Assembly: GCF_040581485.1 (NCBI RefSeq)
Contig: NC_090134.1
Location: forward strand, 16,359,501-16,423,500
DNA: 64,000 nt
Direction of reading: 5' to 3'
From: Linepithema humile
Taxonomy: Eukaryota > Arthropoda > Insecta > Hymenoptera > Formicidae
Shown here: piece by piece, positions 1-13,100 of the stretch
Position numbering within the stretch: position 1 is the stretch's first letter
Layout of the letters: every line of letters begins with the position of its first letter
Made by a program: the position numbers and the translations under genes
The notes under the pieces: model-generated
Databases searched by the model: none
Seen by the model: only the letters and a program-made list of their open reading frames with translations
Told to the model about the DNA's origin: nothing

Positions 1-2250
1 TGCTTCCTGGGGGTGCTTTCAGAACCCTTCCGCATCGGCCACCTAGTTTGCTCGCCGGCGAGATCCAGCACGCCTGGGTAAATTGCAAACATTAGCTTGC
101 AACTTGTAACTCTTCGGCACGTTGCGGCAGCGGATCGACGCGCTGCACCTCCCGCGACCGACGGACGTAGAATGTCGTAGTATTTGACATCAACGAGTGT
201 ACGTGATCCATGTCACGAGCGATCGAACGGACCGATTGTATGAGAATGGAGTAAATTATTGACGTACCGTGCTGCTTGAACGGATGGCCGGCAAAATAGA
301 TTTTAAGCACGCGCTTTATTGAGATTTTAATGAATTTTAATGATCTGTCAATCATCAAAGATTTATCATTTTTTTTTTACTACACGATAATTTTATTTAG
401 TTTTAATTTACTCGCAAAATGTTTAATATAGTGAAAACAACCTTTTCGAGAAGAACATTTTGATATTAATCACAGATATTATTTTAAAATGATCAATATT
501 ATCTTACACTAAAACCTTATTTTCTTTTATGGAGATTGCAAAATACGTCGGATATAATAACGCGTATTGTATTTGAGAAGACTGCTCTTACGACGTTTTC
601 GTATACAATCATTAATCCGCAATGATAAGGAAGATCCTCTCTTGAGTGATTATCCTCCATAAATACGTTCAAAGATCTGTCGCTACGGAACTCATCCCTC
701 GTTGTCAAAAGCTCGCCAAGGGGCGTAAGTTCGAAAAGAAATCCTCTTTGAAAGGATGGGAACGCGAGTCTTGCGTGGCTCCTTCCTGCCGAGCGAGAAG
801 GGCTGACGCTTAGGGTTAGGATAAAAAGGGGCCATCACCAGGCAGCATAATGCGTTTATAATAAATCGCGGGTAAGCTCTTATGGAAATCCGCTGGAAAT
901 TATTCGAGCCGAGAATTTGTGATGGCACGCAAAACGCAGAAATGTGTACTAATGTACGTTCTCGGAGGAGAAGTGAGGATATTTATTTTGAAATGTCGAA
1001 GCATTAAAGGCACTGAGTCACACCCCTTAAGTACGCTTGTCACCCTCCTTCGTTCTTGATCTCTTGTGCTTTTTTTTAATCGGACATGCTATAATGGCGC
1101 TCTCCCCGTATCTGTCAATTTTTTACGACACCCTTTATTGCTCTTTACTGTCGCGTATTAAAGACGCTGCCAGAGAGATATGCACTTTAATATCATATTT
1201 ATAGGAATTACAATAATATTTTAAATTATTATTGAAGAAGGTTAATCAAGAAAATTTAAGCACAAACTTAGAAACATTTGGAAAAATTTATGTTGGAAAT
1301 TTCATGTTTATATTATTTGCAATATTAATTTTTATATTATATTATTTTATACATATATATAGATAATCCTATAAATAATTGAAAGATATAAAATTAATTT
1401 TATACAATAGTTTATTTTTATAATTAAAAACAATTAAAAATTCTGTTCTCTGTTATGGACATATTAATTAACTATTGCGTACAGTTTGCTTTTTTACATA
1501 AATATCAAATTTTAATTAAATTAAAGATTAAAAGAGCGTTCTTCCGCTATCAGTTTGACTCATTATCTCATTCTCGTTGTGCCAACCAACACCGAGACTT
1601 TGCGAAACGGAAGAGCAACCTGCAGGGCCGACTCGACATGACTATTCGTCACCGAGGAACCCTAACGCCTAGCAGGTACGATAAACGGAGCTTCGATTCC
1701 CTTCGCGGAATACCCTAGCCATTAAGCACAATGCCGCTGCTATTACTCTTCGCGATGTTATTGAGTGGTCCCCATTATCATCGTATAATATCGCGATATC
1801 TTTTCGCCTCGATGCGAGAGCTCACGCAGAACGGAAGAACTGCCAAATCGCAGCGATCCTCGTTCGAAATACTCTACTTTGGAATACAGTCTGAAATACT
1901 TTTGGCAACTGATAGATCCGGAGATTTTTAAAGCTATTCTCTTGCAAAGTTGTTAAATCGTGAGATGCGAATTTCACTGGTTTATAGAATAATATTTAAG
2001 TTTTACATTTAAATTATTTAAAATAAAGTTGGAAAAGTTTTATAATATATATATACACCACAGCAAGTATAACAAGAGCTCACAAAATTAGAAACTGAAA
2101 TTTGCAGAAATAAGGATTACTAAAAATTGATTATAATAAATTCTTTTAGCCGTCATTTTCAACATTATTTTTAGATTACTTTTAAATTATCAGAGTGTTT
2201 AGATTACATAGTTTGTTCTACGCGGTATATGGATGTGAGAAGTTGTGCGA
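1..2250. other. non-coding stretch, no gene seen
   Basis: AT-rich DNA with short A/T runs (for example near 370) and ORFs of up to about 87 codons. None is flanked by convincing splice sites, none has recognisable domains, and several overlap on opposite strands, as random ORFs do. I see no RNA gene or repeat here. Confidence 0.5.
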
Positions 2251-3720
2251 ATCAGAGACTTTCTTTGTTTCGAAAAAGTCGCGTTTGCTGCTTCGCCTCT
2301 CGCGCGCCGACTCGTTTGCGTGCCGATTTAACCGGCGGACTAACGAGCCAACCGAGTTGCCGGGCTATCTTTTCCTCGGCTTGTTCGCAGTTATAACGGC
2401 AAGCGCGGCAGCTCCACCGGCATAAGATAAACATTGCCCAATTATAAATTCCTCGCATGCAAATGCCGAGCTCGCCAGCTGCGAAGCGCCTACGAGTAGA
2501 GTTCTTGCTTCCTTTCGTGTACGAGCGCTCAAGAAGCGGAAAGACCGCGGTACCGTGATGAGGGTACGTCGAAACGCCGGACTAAACGAGAGAGCGTAGC
2601 GAAAAAGAGGGATGAGAGTCGAACGAAAGAGGACAGCGCGGAGAGACAAAGCAGGACGTACACGGAGACAGATGATAGACGGAGGAAGATAAAGAGAAGG
2701 AGCGGCGGAAGGGGAGAGAGAAGAAGGAGAGGGAGAGAGAGAGAGAGAGAGTGAAGCGAACAGAGAGACACAGCGCGGAGTTAGAGTTGCAGGACGAAAG
2801 GATGAAAAGGGAGGAGATTGGAGGCGGGTCTGATTGGCGGCGGCGTTAACTGGGAAAGCTAAGCCCGGAGTCAGCGCTCGGCTGCTGCCGCTGCGTCGTC
2901 ATCCGTGTGACAACTTATAATTTGATAGAAACCCGTTTCGTACCCGTGTCTCTCTGTACCGGTCCCGAGCGCGCCCGTCTCCGCTTCACTTTCCGCTTTC
3001 GCCCCCTCCCTTCCTCCTCCCTCTGCCGGCTCGTCCCGCGCCGGTCTCTTACGCTTCTATAACACGTACCCCAACATCCACACCATCCCACCAGCCAAGT
3101 CGGCTGCTTACCGGTCCAAGGTGTCTACGGCTGCGTGGTGACGGCGGGACTTTTCAGGCGAAACTACCGTCGCCGTCAGGAACCGCCGGATCCGCTCGTC
3201 GGGAGGATAGGAGGGATAGTTTAATTCCGTTGATTATATCGCGATGTTTGCACTGCGCTCGACTCAGTCCCGCATAGTTAGCTGGTTGAGTGCCTCCACG
3301 ACATTCACGCAATTTAACCGTCCACTATCGACTGCGCGCACGAAATTATTACACGCGTAACTTTCGCGAGGCGTTATTTGCGATCTCGGATTGCGCGCAG
3401 TCACACGGAACGCACGCATCGTTAATTTCCAAAGCGAATTGCACTTCGCGCTGCTTCGATCAGAATTTGCGACAGTCGCGCTTGTCGCGCGTAACGCCGA
3501 AAGTGGAAATTTATTCATGATATTTTTCCAGGAAAACTCCAGCCGGAATACACGCTTTTCGAGTCGATCTCGTGCTGATCTCGTATCTTGTATATTAATC
3601 ATAATACGTCCGGTTGCGCTTGTAACTTAGCGAAACCGCGTGCTAGCGGCAGCGGCCGTCCGTACACGAATATGGACGGGCGCGCTAAAGAGACGTACGG
3701 CAACTCGTCCAGGTAAATGG
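2250..3720 (+). promoter_or_regulatory. CpG-rich promoter-like block with a possible 5' non-coding exon
   Basis: The base composition shifts abruptly to GC- and CpG-rich sequence with a GA tract (2,732-2,751), long pyrimidine stretches (about 2,950-3,060) and many CG dinucleotides. Near 3,711 there is a good plus-strand donor (CCAG followed by GTAAAT) with no open frame ending at it. This is the expected look of an upstream non-coding exon and promoter of a large insect gene whose coding exons lie outside the window. Neither a TATA box nor an initiator stands out. The call is inference from composition plus one splice-like site; a chance GC-rich island is the alternative. Confidence 0.25.
2732..2751. 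repeat. (GA)n microsatellite
   Basis: About ten GA units directly visible, inside a purine-rich stretch from about 2,690 to 2,760. Confidence 0.9.
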
Positions 3721-3885
3721 GTTGACTGATACGTTTATATATGAATACTCTCTCGCGCGCGCATTATGCGGAGGCTCGGTTCGCAGTATTCATGCGTTTA
3801 GCACGTGTTCCATCCTTCCGTGATAGCGAGATTTTAGCCGATGAAAGAGAAGGAGAACGGACGAGCGATCAGGAGCGAGAGAGAT

Positions 3886-3888
<3 letters not shown>

Positions 3889-3924
<36 letters not shown>
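3889..3924. repeat. (GA)n microsatellite
   Basis: An uninterrupted GA run of about 36 bp, just outside the CpG-rich block. It creates the artefactual Ser-Leu ORF seen on the opposite strand. Confidence 0.95.
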
Positions 3925-3927
<3 letters not shown>

Positions 3928-6900
3928 ATACAGAGTGGCCGAGCTTGCTCAGCAGATTGGTATCAATGGAGACAAATTGAGTTGGTCGGTGATCGATGAA
4001 GCTTACTGGCCGTGACGCGAAGTTACGGCAGCGTGCACAATGTTTTCCCTCGCTCCTCGCTTGCCGTCGTGTTTCCACCTCGATACGTCGCTTCTCTTTC
4101 TACATAGATATCCGCCCGGAATCGTATCTTCTGTACCGCTGCACGTTGCAGTCGTAACTATTCCCCGTCCGGTGCATTTGCACACTCCTTTGTGAATGCG
4201 ACAGGCCGTAACTGTCCACCGGAAGCCGATTATCTCTTAACGCTCGTTCAGCGATTCTTCGCCTATTTGCAAAATTGCGAGGAACCGACACTGCGCGCGC
4301 AAGAGCGCGGCACTCGCCCGCGTTAATTGCAATTAACTTGTGTGTGATTTTTTTCCCGAGACTAGCGTGAGAATTAAATGTCCGCCGAATGGCGAAACGA
4401 CGCGCAGAAAGAAAGATTACATAATTTTGCTGTTAACATCATTTTTAGTTTCGCGGGGATTTTCACAGATTATCGCGACGCCACGGGAAATCGCAATTAC
4501 ATACGCCAAATCTGTCGTGCCGTAACGATATAACTGGAGGCCTGTCGCGCCGCGTGACGCACAAGAGTCCCATCGTCTGGGATCTTGAATGATCGATGGC
4601 ACGCAATAAGTAAATATGGGCTATCACTCAACGCGGGCTGATTACGGAACGAACGCGAGCCGACTGCACACGCGCGCGCGTTTACGTATGCATCCCGTCT
4701 TCTCCAGGCGGAGTTATCGGTATGCGAGGTAGACGATAGTGGCTATTGAGACGCGGTGTGTAAACCCAGACTACCGGGCTTTTAGTTGATTAACGCACGC
4801 TCCAAACCGTGACTCCCCGCGAATCTGGAGTACAATGAAAATAGCTTTCGCCAGAAAGACGGATTACTTGAAGATTATTGACTTTCGACCCATCCCCCGT
4901 ACGTCGCGAGACAAGCCGGCTGAGGGGCGGGAGGGATAAGATGGAGAATTCCAGATTCCTCGTTTGGACCCGGGTCTGTGCGCGAGGTTATACCGCTCCT
5001 CCCCTAAGTAGTAACGTCGCGGGTATGGGGAAACGGCTCTCTGTCTTGTCGACCGAGCGGTGTGTCCTCCTCGACGCGAACTGAGACGGCTTTCCAATCT
5101 TCTGTTTCTTCAAAAGCGGAATATCGCTGACGACGGGCTTGGTCGCTGCTGATACTGAGTACGTTCGAGTAGATATGTACAAAGTTCCACGCGTACATTT
5201 GTAACATAGTGATGTAAATATGCCATTCATCTGTAATTGCGGTTAATTTTTCGATGACAGCTGTTCTTATTGCATCCATATTTAAGGAGAACGATTTAGG
5301 ACTTTGATCAATTAATTCAGAAATATTTGAAGATTGAAAATATTTTTTAAAAATTGTAAAAATTTGAAAGATTTTCGCTAGAGCAAAAAACCGATATTAT
5401 AAAAAAATGTTAGAGTACTACTTCAACTGTAAAATGCCTAACATCGGATTATTACATCACGCCAACTCTTGCAAATGGTATCGATCGATTTATTATGCAA
5501 ACGCTTGCACGCGCTACATTTCCGGTGTAGTCAAGAAGCGTATTCTGCGCATACTTGAAAATTGATTTTCCTTTGGGTCCCACTATAGATTTGGTTAGCT
5601 GCATTTATAGTTCTATATACAGGTTGTCCGGCTATGCGAAGGCAAACAGTCATGGCACGTGTTGGTTTAATTATGGCCTGATGGCTCGGCGCATATCCTC
5701 TCGGCTCCGATACTTCCTATGTGTGCACACAATGAGGAGAGAGCGTCCTCCGTATACACGTACATAGGGGGCGTCAATCAACATTAACTAGATCGTACAA
5801 ACGTGGTATTGGCGATTACTATATGTTGTCATCGACGTCATAATGACAAGACATGCGTGATGAGCATGGAAAATCTTGAATTATAGTCGTCGGAGATGAA
5901 TTAATTGCAAAATCACGAGCGCGCTATTATCATAGATAACCTCTCCTCGTAATAACGATTTGTAAAAACCCGGAGAAACGTTACAAAAGCGGAAAATTTT
6001 GAATCAAATTTAATAATAATTTAATAATGAATGTGCGAAATAATAGTAAAATTATACGAGCGCACAAATATTACGGAATCGAATGTATAACGTTATATCG
6101 CAAATTCAGATATAATTTTCTATTTGCGTTAAATTTAATTTAATCTCTCGGAGAAAAAGAAATCTCGCGGTGAAAATGCAAAATGCGAATATATCATTTC
6201 TAAAACTTGTCAAACACCGACATTGCGAGAAAAAAGGCCAGCGGCTATCGGGATCAGGCCATTGTCAATGGAGATTTCGTATTTACGAGGCATGAATTTT
6301 GCAACTCGTTCACTGTAACATGATTATCCGAATTCCGGACTCCGACTGAGCCACCCTCGACACATTCGCAGGTCGATACGCATATGTGTGTAGGTCGCTC
6401 TACTCGTTCTATTTCCTGGCATGCATAATGCACGTAGAGGCGAGTTTACATTGCCAATGGCGAATCGGAAAAATTCCGCCAATATCAGACAGGAGACATT
6501 TTTCAGACCGGGGCGTTTGTCGCCGTTTCTTGGAAAATGCGTTGACGAGAGCCATTGTACCGGTTCTCCAGAAATTGTGAAAATTCTTTATCCAGTCGCC
6601 GTGTATTTATTTATCTCGCGCAATATTTGCGGATAATATTTCAATTGCTCGCCGCATGTAAAATAATATCGATCGGATTAACCGAACAGTATAGAACGAT
6701 AGAGCGTCCGCTACGATAAATATCCGCTAAGCGCTCTCTATTCGCGCGCGGTCGCTTGTTTTAATTTCGCCATAAAGAAGAACCGGCTCGCGTAAACGAT
6801 ATATGCTAACACCTGTATCTGCCTCTTTTCCAGCGCCCGGCGTTACCATCCCGCCTGAACCTCCCTAATGCTCGCAAATACGGGAACTCCCGTACCGGGA

Positions 6901-9900
6901 TTATTGTATTCGAGCGTGCAAAGGCGGGAAAACGCGAGAAAAAGAAGCGAAAACGAGCGGCGACGGCGTAGGACGGAAGAGGAACAGGAGGGAACGTGAG
7001 CAAGGTAACGAATAGAAACGTATTGCTGGCAGGAAATGAATTTTTACGATATTTACTTTAAAAGTTTTTTCCATCGCAAGGGGGGGGGGGAAGGGGAGGC
7101 GTTATCCACTTCCGCACCGCGTACTCCCGGCAACGAACCAAGATCCCTCCTCGCCTTCCGCGAACACCCGGATGTCGGAACGGTCCCTGGGACAAATTGT
7201 TCGCGATCGATTGGCCTTGCCGTCTAGACAAAATAATTTACATAGCATACGTAATATGCGTGTTGTGAAGATAATGTTGAAATTCCGAAACTTTAATTTT
7301 CTTTCCGGAATGATGAGCGCGATGGCGTTTGGTACGCGAGTTATTCAGTCAGTAAAAGACACAGTTAAATATTTCTTCGTGTAATGCATTTAAATATTAC
7401 AACTGTTGCCGCATCATCTAAATTAAAAAAAAAATATATATACGTGATGTTTTTTTTTTTTTGTCAATTTTTACTCGTTAAGTTAAACTAATTACAATAA
7501 ACAATTACAATTAACTTTACGGTATTAAATATATGATTTTTTTTACATTAATTAAGAGATTAAATAAAGATTAAATTGTGCACATTTTCTGCAGCAATCT
7601 GTAAAAATTCAATAGAACGTTAACGAATGATTGTATAATTTACGGATGGAAAATTACGTTAAAAATATCTGCTCACATTTGCGGGACAACTCCTTCATTA
7701 ATGCAGCCAATGATCGATTAAATCTTGACCAGTATTGCAGCGCGCGGTAACTATTGACCATACGAATTATCCTTCGCAGCGTGTATGGCCTCTGCGATCA
7801 CCGGCGGAATAGCGTTGCGGAGCTCTGCGCCGTCTAATTATCGTACGTGCCTAATTTCAAGGCATCGCGTTGAAATGTACTAACCGTAACTAATGCGGAT
7901 CGGTAAACGCTATTAATCCGCAGCTTGACTTCTGCTAATCAGCGGTTCGCCACATCTCGGTGAACCGATGTTTCATAGATTCTGTTCCATGATCGTGAAT
8001 CAATATCGCGGGTGTGGAACGATTGGAAATTGCGAAGCAATTGTCGAAATGTCTGAGCAAATTGTTTACTGCACACAAAATAAATCAAAAACAATATGCC
8101 ATTTATATTTTCTGAAATATTATGTTTTTCGCAGTTTTTTAATTTATTTGAGTGCATATTAAAAATTACATGAAGAAGAAAATGTCTAATATGTGTTCAC
8201 GCGTGTAAGTGAAATATGTAAGGTGACGTGTACACATGAGCATTTCTGGATATGAATAGTTGATAAATGAGTAACGTTATGGAACGTTAATACCCTCCTA
8301 CACGGTGGCTGTATGTGACGCTGACGTGATTTTCGTTCAATCTAGCTGTCATCGAAGATTTATCAATAGCGCGCGCCTAGCCTTATGGCAATGACATTGC
8401 ATTCCCTCCCTCTATTGATACTGTTCCACGAATGATTATAGATTGCCGGCAATCGATTAGCAATTATCTAAGGATAATTATGGTTGTCTCTACGCCGTTA
8501 GCTCGGTCACGGAGGTCTTGCCTCGCGTAATCATATCTCGAGTGCATTAAATAACTTTACAAATAACAATTTTTTGAGTCTCCATCGAAATGCTCGAGAA
8601 TTGTTTGACTGTTTTATGCGACTGTTTAGACGGCAGTAAATTTATATCAATTAATTTACAGTGATAAATTTTATTTTCTATATTTTAAATTCAAAATTGC
8701 ACAGTATTATTCTAAACCGAAAGAAATAAGCTCTATTATAATTTCTGAAAAGTCTAAATTAAAATAATACTGAATTTCAGATATTTATTTTGAATTTAGA
8801 GACAGCTTAAATCTCCGCTTTCAACTTAATCTCTACTGACATGTCGCGAATTTAAGCGTGACGCAGATTTGGTTTTCGGATGGGAGAGATGCGTGAACTT
8901 CTCCGATACCGGTTACAAGGCTCGCAATCCCGAAATTCGCCGTACTTCCATCTTGTCATACGTAATTATGTGCGAGTGCTCGCAGCACCGTCGTCACTCG
9001 GCTTCTATACGTTCGAAGATTACAGAGGCTGAATACGAATTCAAAATAGGAATGCAGCCGACGCCGCGATCCGGCGAGAGGGAGTGAGAGACTGGGATCA
9101 GCTTGCTCAACATACCGATAATCACTCACGCAAGTAATGTCAATCCGTGGCGCGCGCGTACGGGTTTCCACTTATAAACAATATCCGTTAATTTTCGCTG
9201 AATTCAATCTCGGAGGTCTCGGGTTCATCCGCACGCTTGCTCGCTCGCTCGCTCCTATCCGGCAGCTTACCTCGTACGGCGGAACTGGAAGGTGCTTCGT
9301 AACGAGAAACTTCGTAACGAGGCTGGCTGCCGGTTCTCCGGTATAGACCTTCGAGAGTTTCATCGAAGAAGATACGATCGCCTCTAACGGCGTTTCGGGC
9401 GAAAATTTTCCGCGTTATATACTGGTAATCGGGAGGGGAAAAGAAAACGTCCGTTGCAAACTACGCGCGAAATTAGTGAAACTGAATTAGGATAGAGACA
9501 CACTGTTAACACAATACATGATAATAGCGTCTTTCTATCTTTATTAGGTAAAAATTTGTAATAAATATCGATTTTTTTATACCGAAAAGAATTATCTGAT
9601 TGTTAACGGAAAGATAAAATAATATTGTGTGATTGTTAATTATTATTTAATTTTCTTTTACAACTTAAAGCAGATTGTTATTTTTAGCATGTTTTGTTAC
9701 TCGGAGAAAGACAATAATTATAGTTTGATACATTACATCGCGTTCCGCTCGCGTTAACATTCAATTTCAATTATGAACAAAATTAATAGCGAATTAGAAC
9801 CGCCAGAGTGATCGAAATAAAACGGGCCATATATATTACACGGTGACGTTACGCAATGCTGGCATTGTTATTTCTGTGAAAGTAACATACTGCACACACA

Positions 9901-10140
9901 ACGTCGCGCAGCGAAGCGCGAAATCAGTACGCCGCGCGACGCGACGATTCGTCCGCAAATTTTCGTCCGTGCCTGTTCGTTCGTCGCCGGCGTATCGTTC
10001 ACCGCCGCATCCACGACCCCGGCGCGATCGTGTCGCGTGATACGAAAGAGTTTCGTCGGGACGTATTAGCATGATAAAATACGTGATACTTAGTCCCGCA
10101 GTTTGATCGCGCACTTCTGGTTTGTTGCGTTGCGCAGCGC
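3925..10140. other. non-coding stretch, no gene seen
   Basis: Mixed-composition DNA with a ten-base G run at 7,081-7,090 and AT-rich patches (about 5,990-6,130, 7,400-7,660 and 9,480-9,790). ORFs reach only about 92 codons and overlap on both strands. A sequence starting near 5,619 (TATACAGGTTGTCCGG) resembles the CAGGGTGTCC end of the inverted-repeat element at 54,336, so a decayed transposon end is possible there. Nothing else could be supported. Confidence 0.4.
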
Positions 10141-13100
10141 GGACAGGAGTAACCGGCAGGGGGAGGGGAAACAGTTAGTCGCGTCAGTCCAGCATCACTG
10201 TATATAGAGCGGCGTTACCAACTGGCCGAGTCTGATTCTCCCGGTGCACTGTCAGCGATGCATCGCCGGCTAGAAACCTCCCTAACGAACCGCATTTACA
10301 TCTGAAAGGTGCGCCAATTACCCACCGACTGCGTTTTACTTCATCGACATTGCGAGTTGCCACGCCGGCAACTGAACCATCTACCCTTCGACACCGCCCC
10401 TTCCCGCGATACTCAACTATTTTCGCATGATCGCACTCGCCGTTCGATTGAACCAGCTTTTTTTTGCCCAATCCCTTTTTAGCCCGCTTTCGCAACATTT
10501 TGAGTATCGCCGCGAGGCAGCCGCGTCGCGATCTGTCGGTGCAATTTCGTCGCTTTCGGTTGATCAAGCGATAGCAATACTTTTCTATCGAGAAGCAAGG
10601 CGACACTTTTCTATCGGGGGGGAGGAAGAGGAATCGGTGATGGAACAGATAGATATTTCAGGCCGGCGACGAATAAAAGAAAATACAATTTAATGTTAAA
10701 TATTCTGGTTATTGAGCCGAAGATACGCTATTTTCAGGATATAGAGTTGAAATATGTTAATGATGAATCATTTTCTTTAGATGGATCCTTTTTTTTTAAT
10801 AGTAATAAACTATATTTATAAATTGTGCCAAATAATTTGATAAATAAGTATATTTTTGAAAGAAATTTAATGGATTACCAAGCAGTAAAATTTTATTTGA
10901 AAATTTTTCATCGTGTATACATTTTCCAACGTTGCATTTATAGCTTCTCTTTTTGCGTTTGTTTTTTTCCTCTTTTTAACAAGAAGTGGTTTCTTTGATA
11001 AAACGACGTCGATGTATCTCGTATTCTGGCTGGATAGTTTCACGTTCTAGTTAATTCTAGTACTTTGCTTCGAGGTCATCGCTCTCTCATTTTCAATCTC
11101 TTTCCCGGTCGCAGGCCGACGCGAGGGTGCGGTATTCGCGGTTCTCTGCTTTCGACTTCGCGGCCTTTTTCGGGTCGGCGTGTAATTAAATTCTTTCGCG
11201 TCGTCAGGTCGTTTGACCGTTCGCTTAAACGTCGTAATTAAGGCTGCGTTCAACGATCGTGGCAGCAGCCTTGGTGTTAATGCCTTTCGGAGTGACATCG
11301 GTGGCGTGGTGCGAAACGCTACGGTGCATCGCGCTAAATAAATCGAGTGCCCGTGCGTGGCTATAGTTTGCAAAAACTTGTTTCTTTGACGGCTTATGCA
11401 GCTCGCACCGATATTTTTTTTGCGCTTTTACTCGGGAATTAAAAGTGCAATAGCCAAAGTGCTACATTGCAATTATACGGTAGACATAAATGTCACTGAC
11501 AGCTTAAATACAGTGACATCTATTGTCCTCGTTTTGCCTCAAATTTCTATCCGCGCGTATAGAATTGTTATTTCTAATATGCGCATCTAAAAATATTCAA
11601 TTATCCAATAAGAGAGCTTTACTTTTATTCAGTACATTTTGAAAGCGTTAATAACATACGTCAAGCACTCTTAAATATTTTCGCCGCATATATTATCGTC
11701 CATATTCATCGCTCGAAAGCGCCATCATCACGGAATTGTACGGGTCCCCCGGCGTTTTCATCCTCGACTCTAAAAAGCACCCCGGAAAAGTTGAGTTTCT
11801 CGCGAAACCAACGACATTGATCCGCGGTGTACAATGCGTTCGCTCGGACTAGTCTGAAGAATCCCTTTGATCCCGGCACTCTTTAGATTTCTGGGCGCAG
11901 ACAATACGCTCGGGCGTGCTTATTATTAAAAGCTGCCTCCGCATTTTCAGAGTTGCGCCTCATTTAACGACCATTTCGCATAGCTGACGCCAGTAGGTCA
12001 ACCTTATTTCCGACATTTATAACTTTTTATGCACTTTTACCTTTACATGCTGGATAAAACGCGTGGTTTACCCGTAATTCTAAAAGAATCCGTTTGTCAT
12101 GGAAATGTAAAGATTACAACGAGTAATTTATTTCAAATGTGTGTAACATAAAATTGCGTTTAAGGATAAGAGCAGAATTTTACGAAAATGTTACAAATAA
12201 TTTAACAGAATAAAATTTAATTATTATTTATTTGGATTAAAATATATTGCGATTTAATTTAAATGTTGCTCATATTTAATTTTCTACTTTGTTGGTACAT
12301 GTACGAGAATTTACATTAGTATAGTACCATGTGTATCACTTGCCAGTAGACATGTTCAGTGAAAAAGAAGCACAACGCGAGTGCTATTGTTACATGCCCA
12401 GCGGTAGTCCGCGGAGTCAGCAATTTAGCTATTTTCGGTGGACCGCAGCCTCGAGGGCACGCTTTGAACTTTGGCACGGTTGTAATTTTCACATTGGGCG
12501 CAAGGCAGTCGATTGGAGAACATCGCGCGCAAAACGCATTCACGTCGCACTCGTGCGAGTTCCGTTTTCCTACTTTTAGCCCGAGTAGAACAAAAAAAAT
12601 TTTCTTGTTTCTTTGATGTCATGTTTTGGTCGCTGAACCAGCTGCTGAACTTTGCGCGCAACACTAATCGATTAGAGATGATTTTTTTGGACCTAAAATT
12701 TGTATTTCTAAGAATTTTGAATGGTAAACTTGGCAGTACATTACATTGCTATCGTGTAACTAAATATAAAGACAAAAGTTTATATCGGCAAGAGTGTCTT
12801 ATTAACAAAGCGGCAAAGCTTTGTTAAGTGAACAAGGAATTTATTCCACGCGATGCAACTTTAAAAAGTTAGCAAGCATTTCTAAAGAAAATTATTTGAT
12901 CGAATTTTCTGACAGTTAAAGCTGAAATTCAAGTTGAAGCTTAAGTTTTATTAGTTCTCGTACAATTTGTTTTTCTAACACGCGCGCGGGAATCGGAAAC
13001 ACGAGGGTCGGACGAAACTTTTGCCGGACAGCAACGTTGTGAATTTACACTTTTGACGCGTTACACGCGCGCTTGGACGAAGCGACCGCGTGCGCGCGCA

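Noticed and set aside
10184..10606. 140-codon minus-strand ORF rich in Arg and Lys
   Set aside because: No domain, overlapping opposite-strand ORF, no supporting splice or promoter signals.
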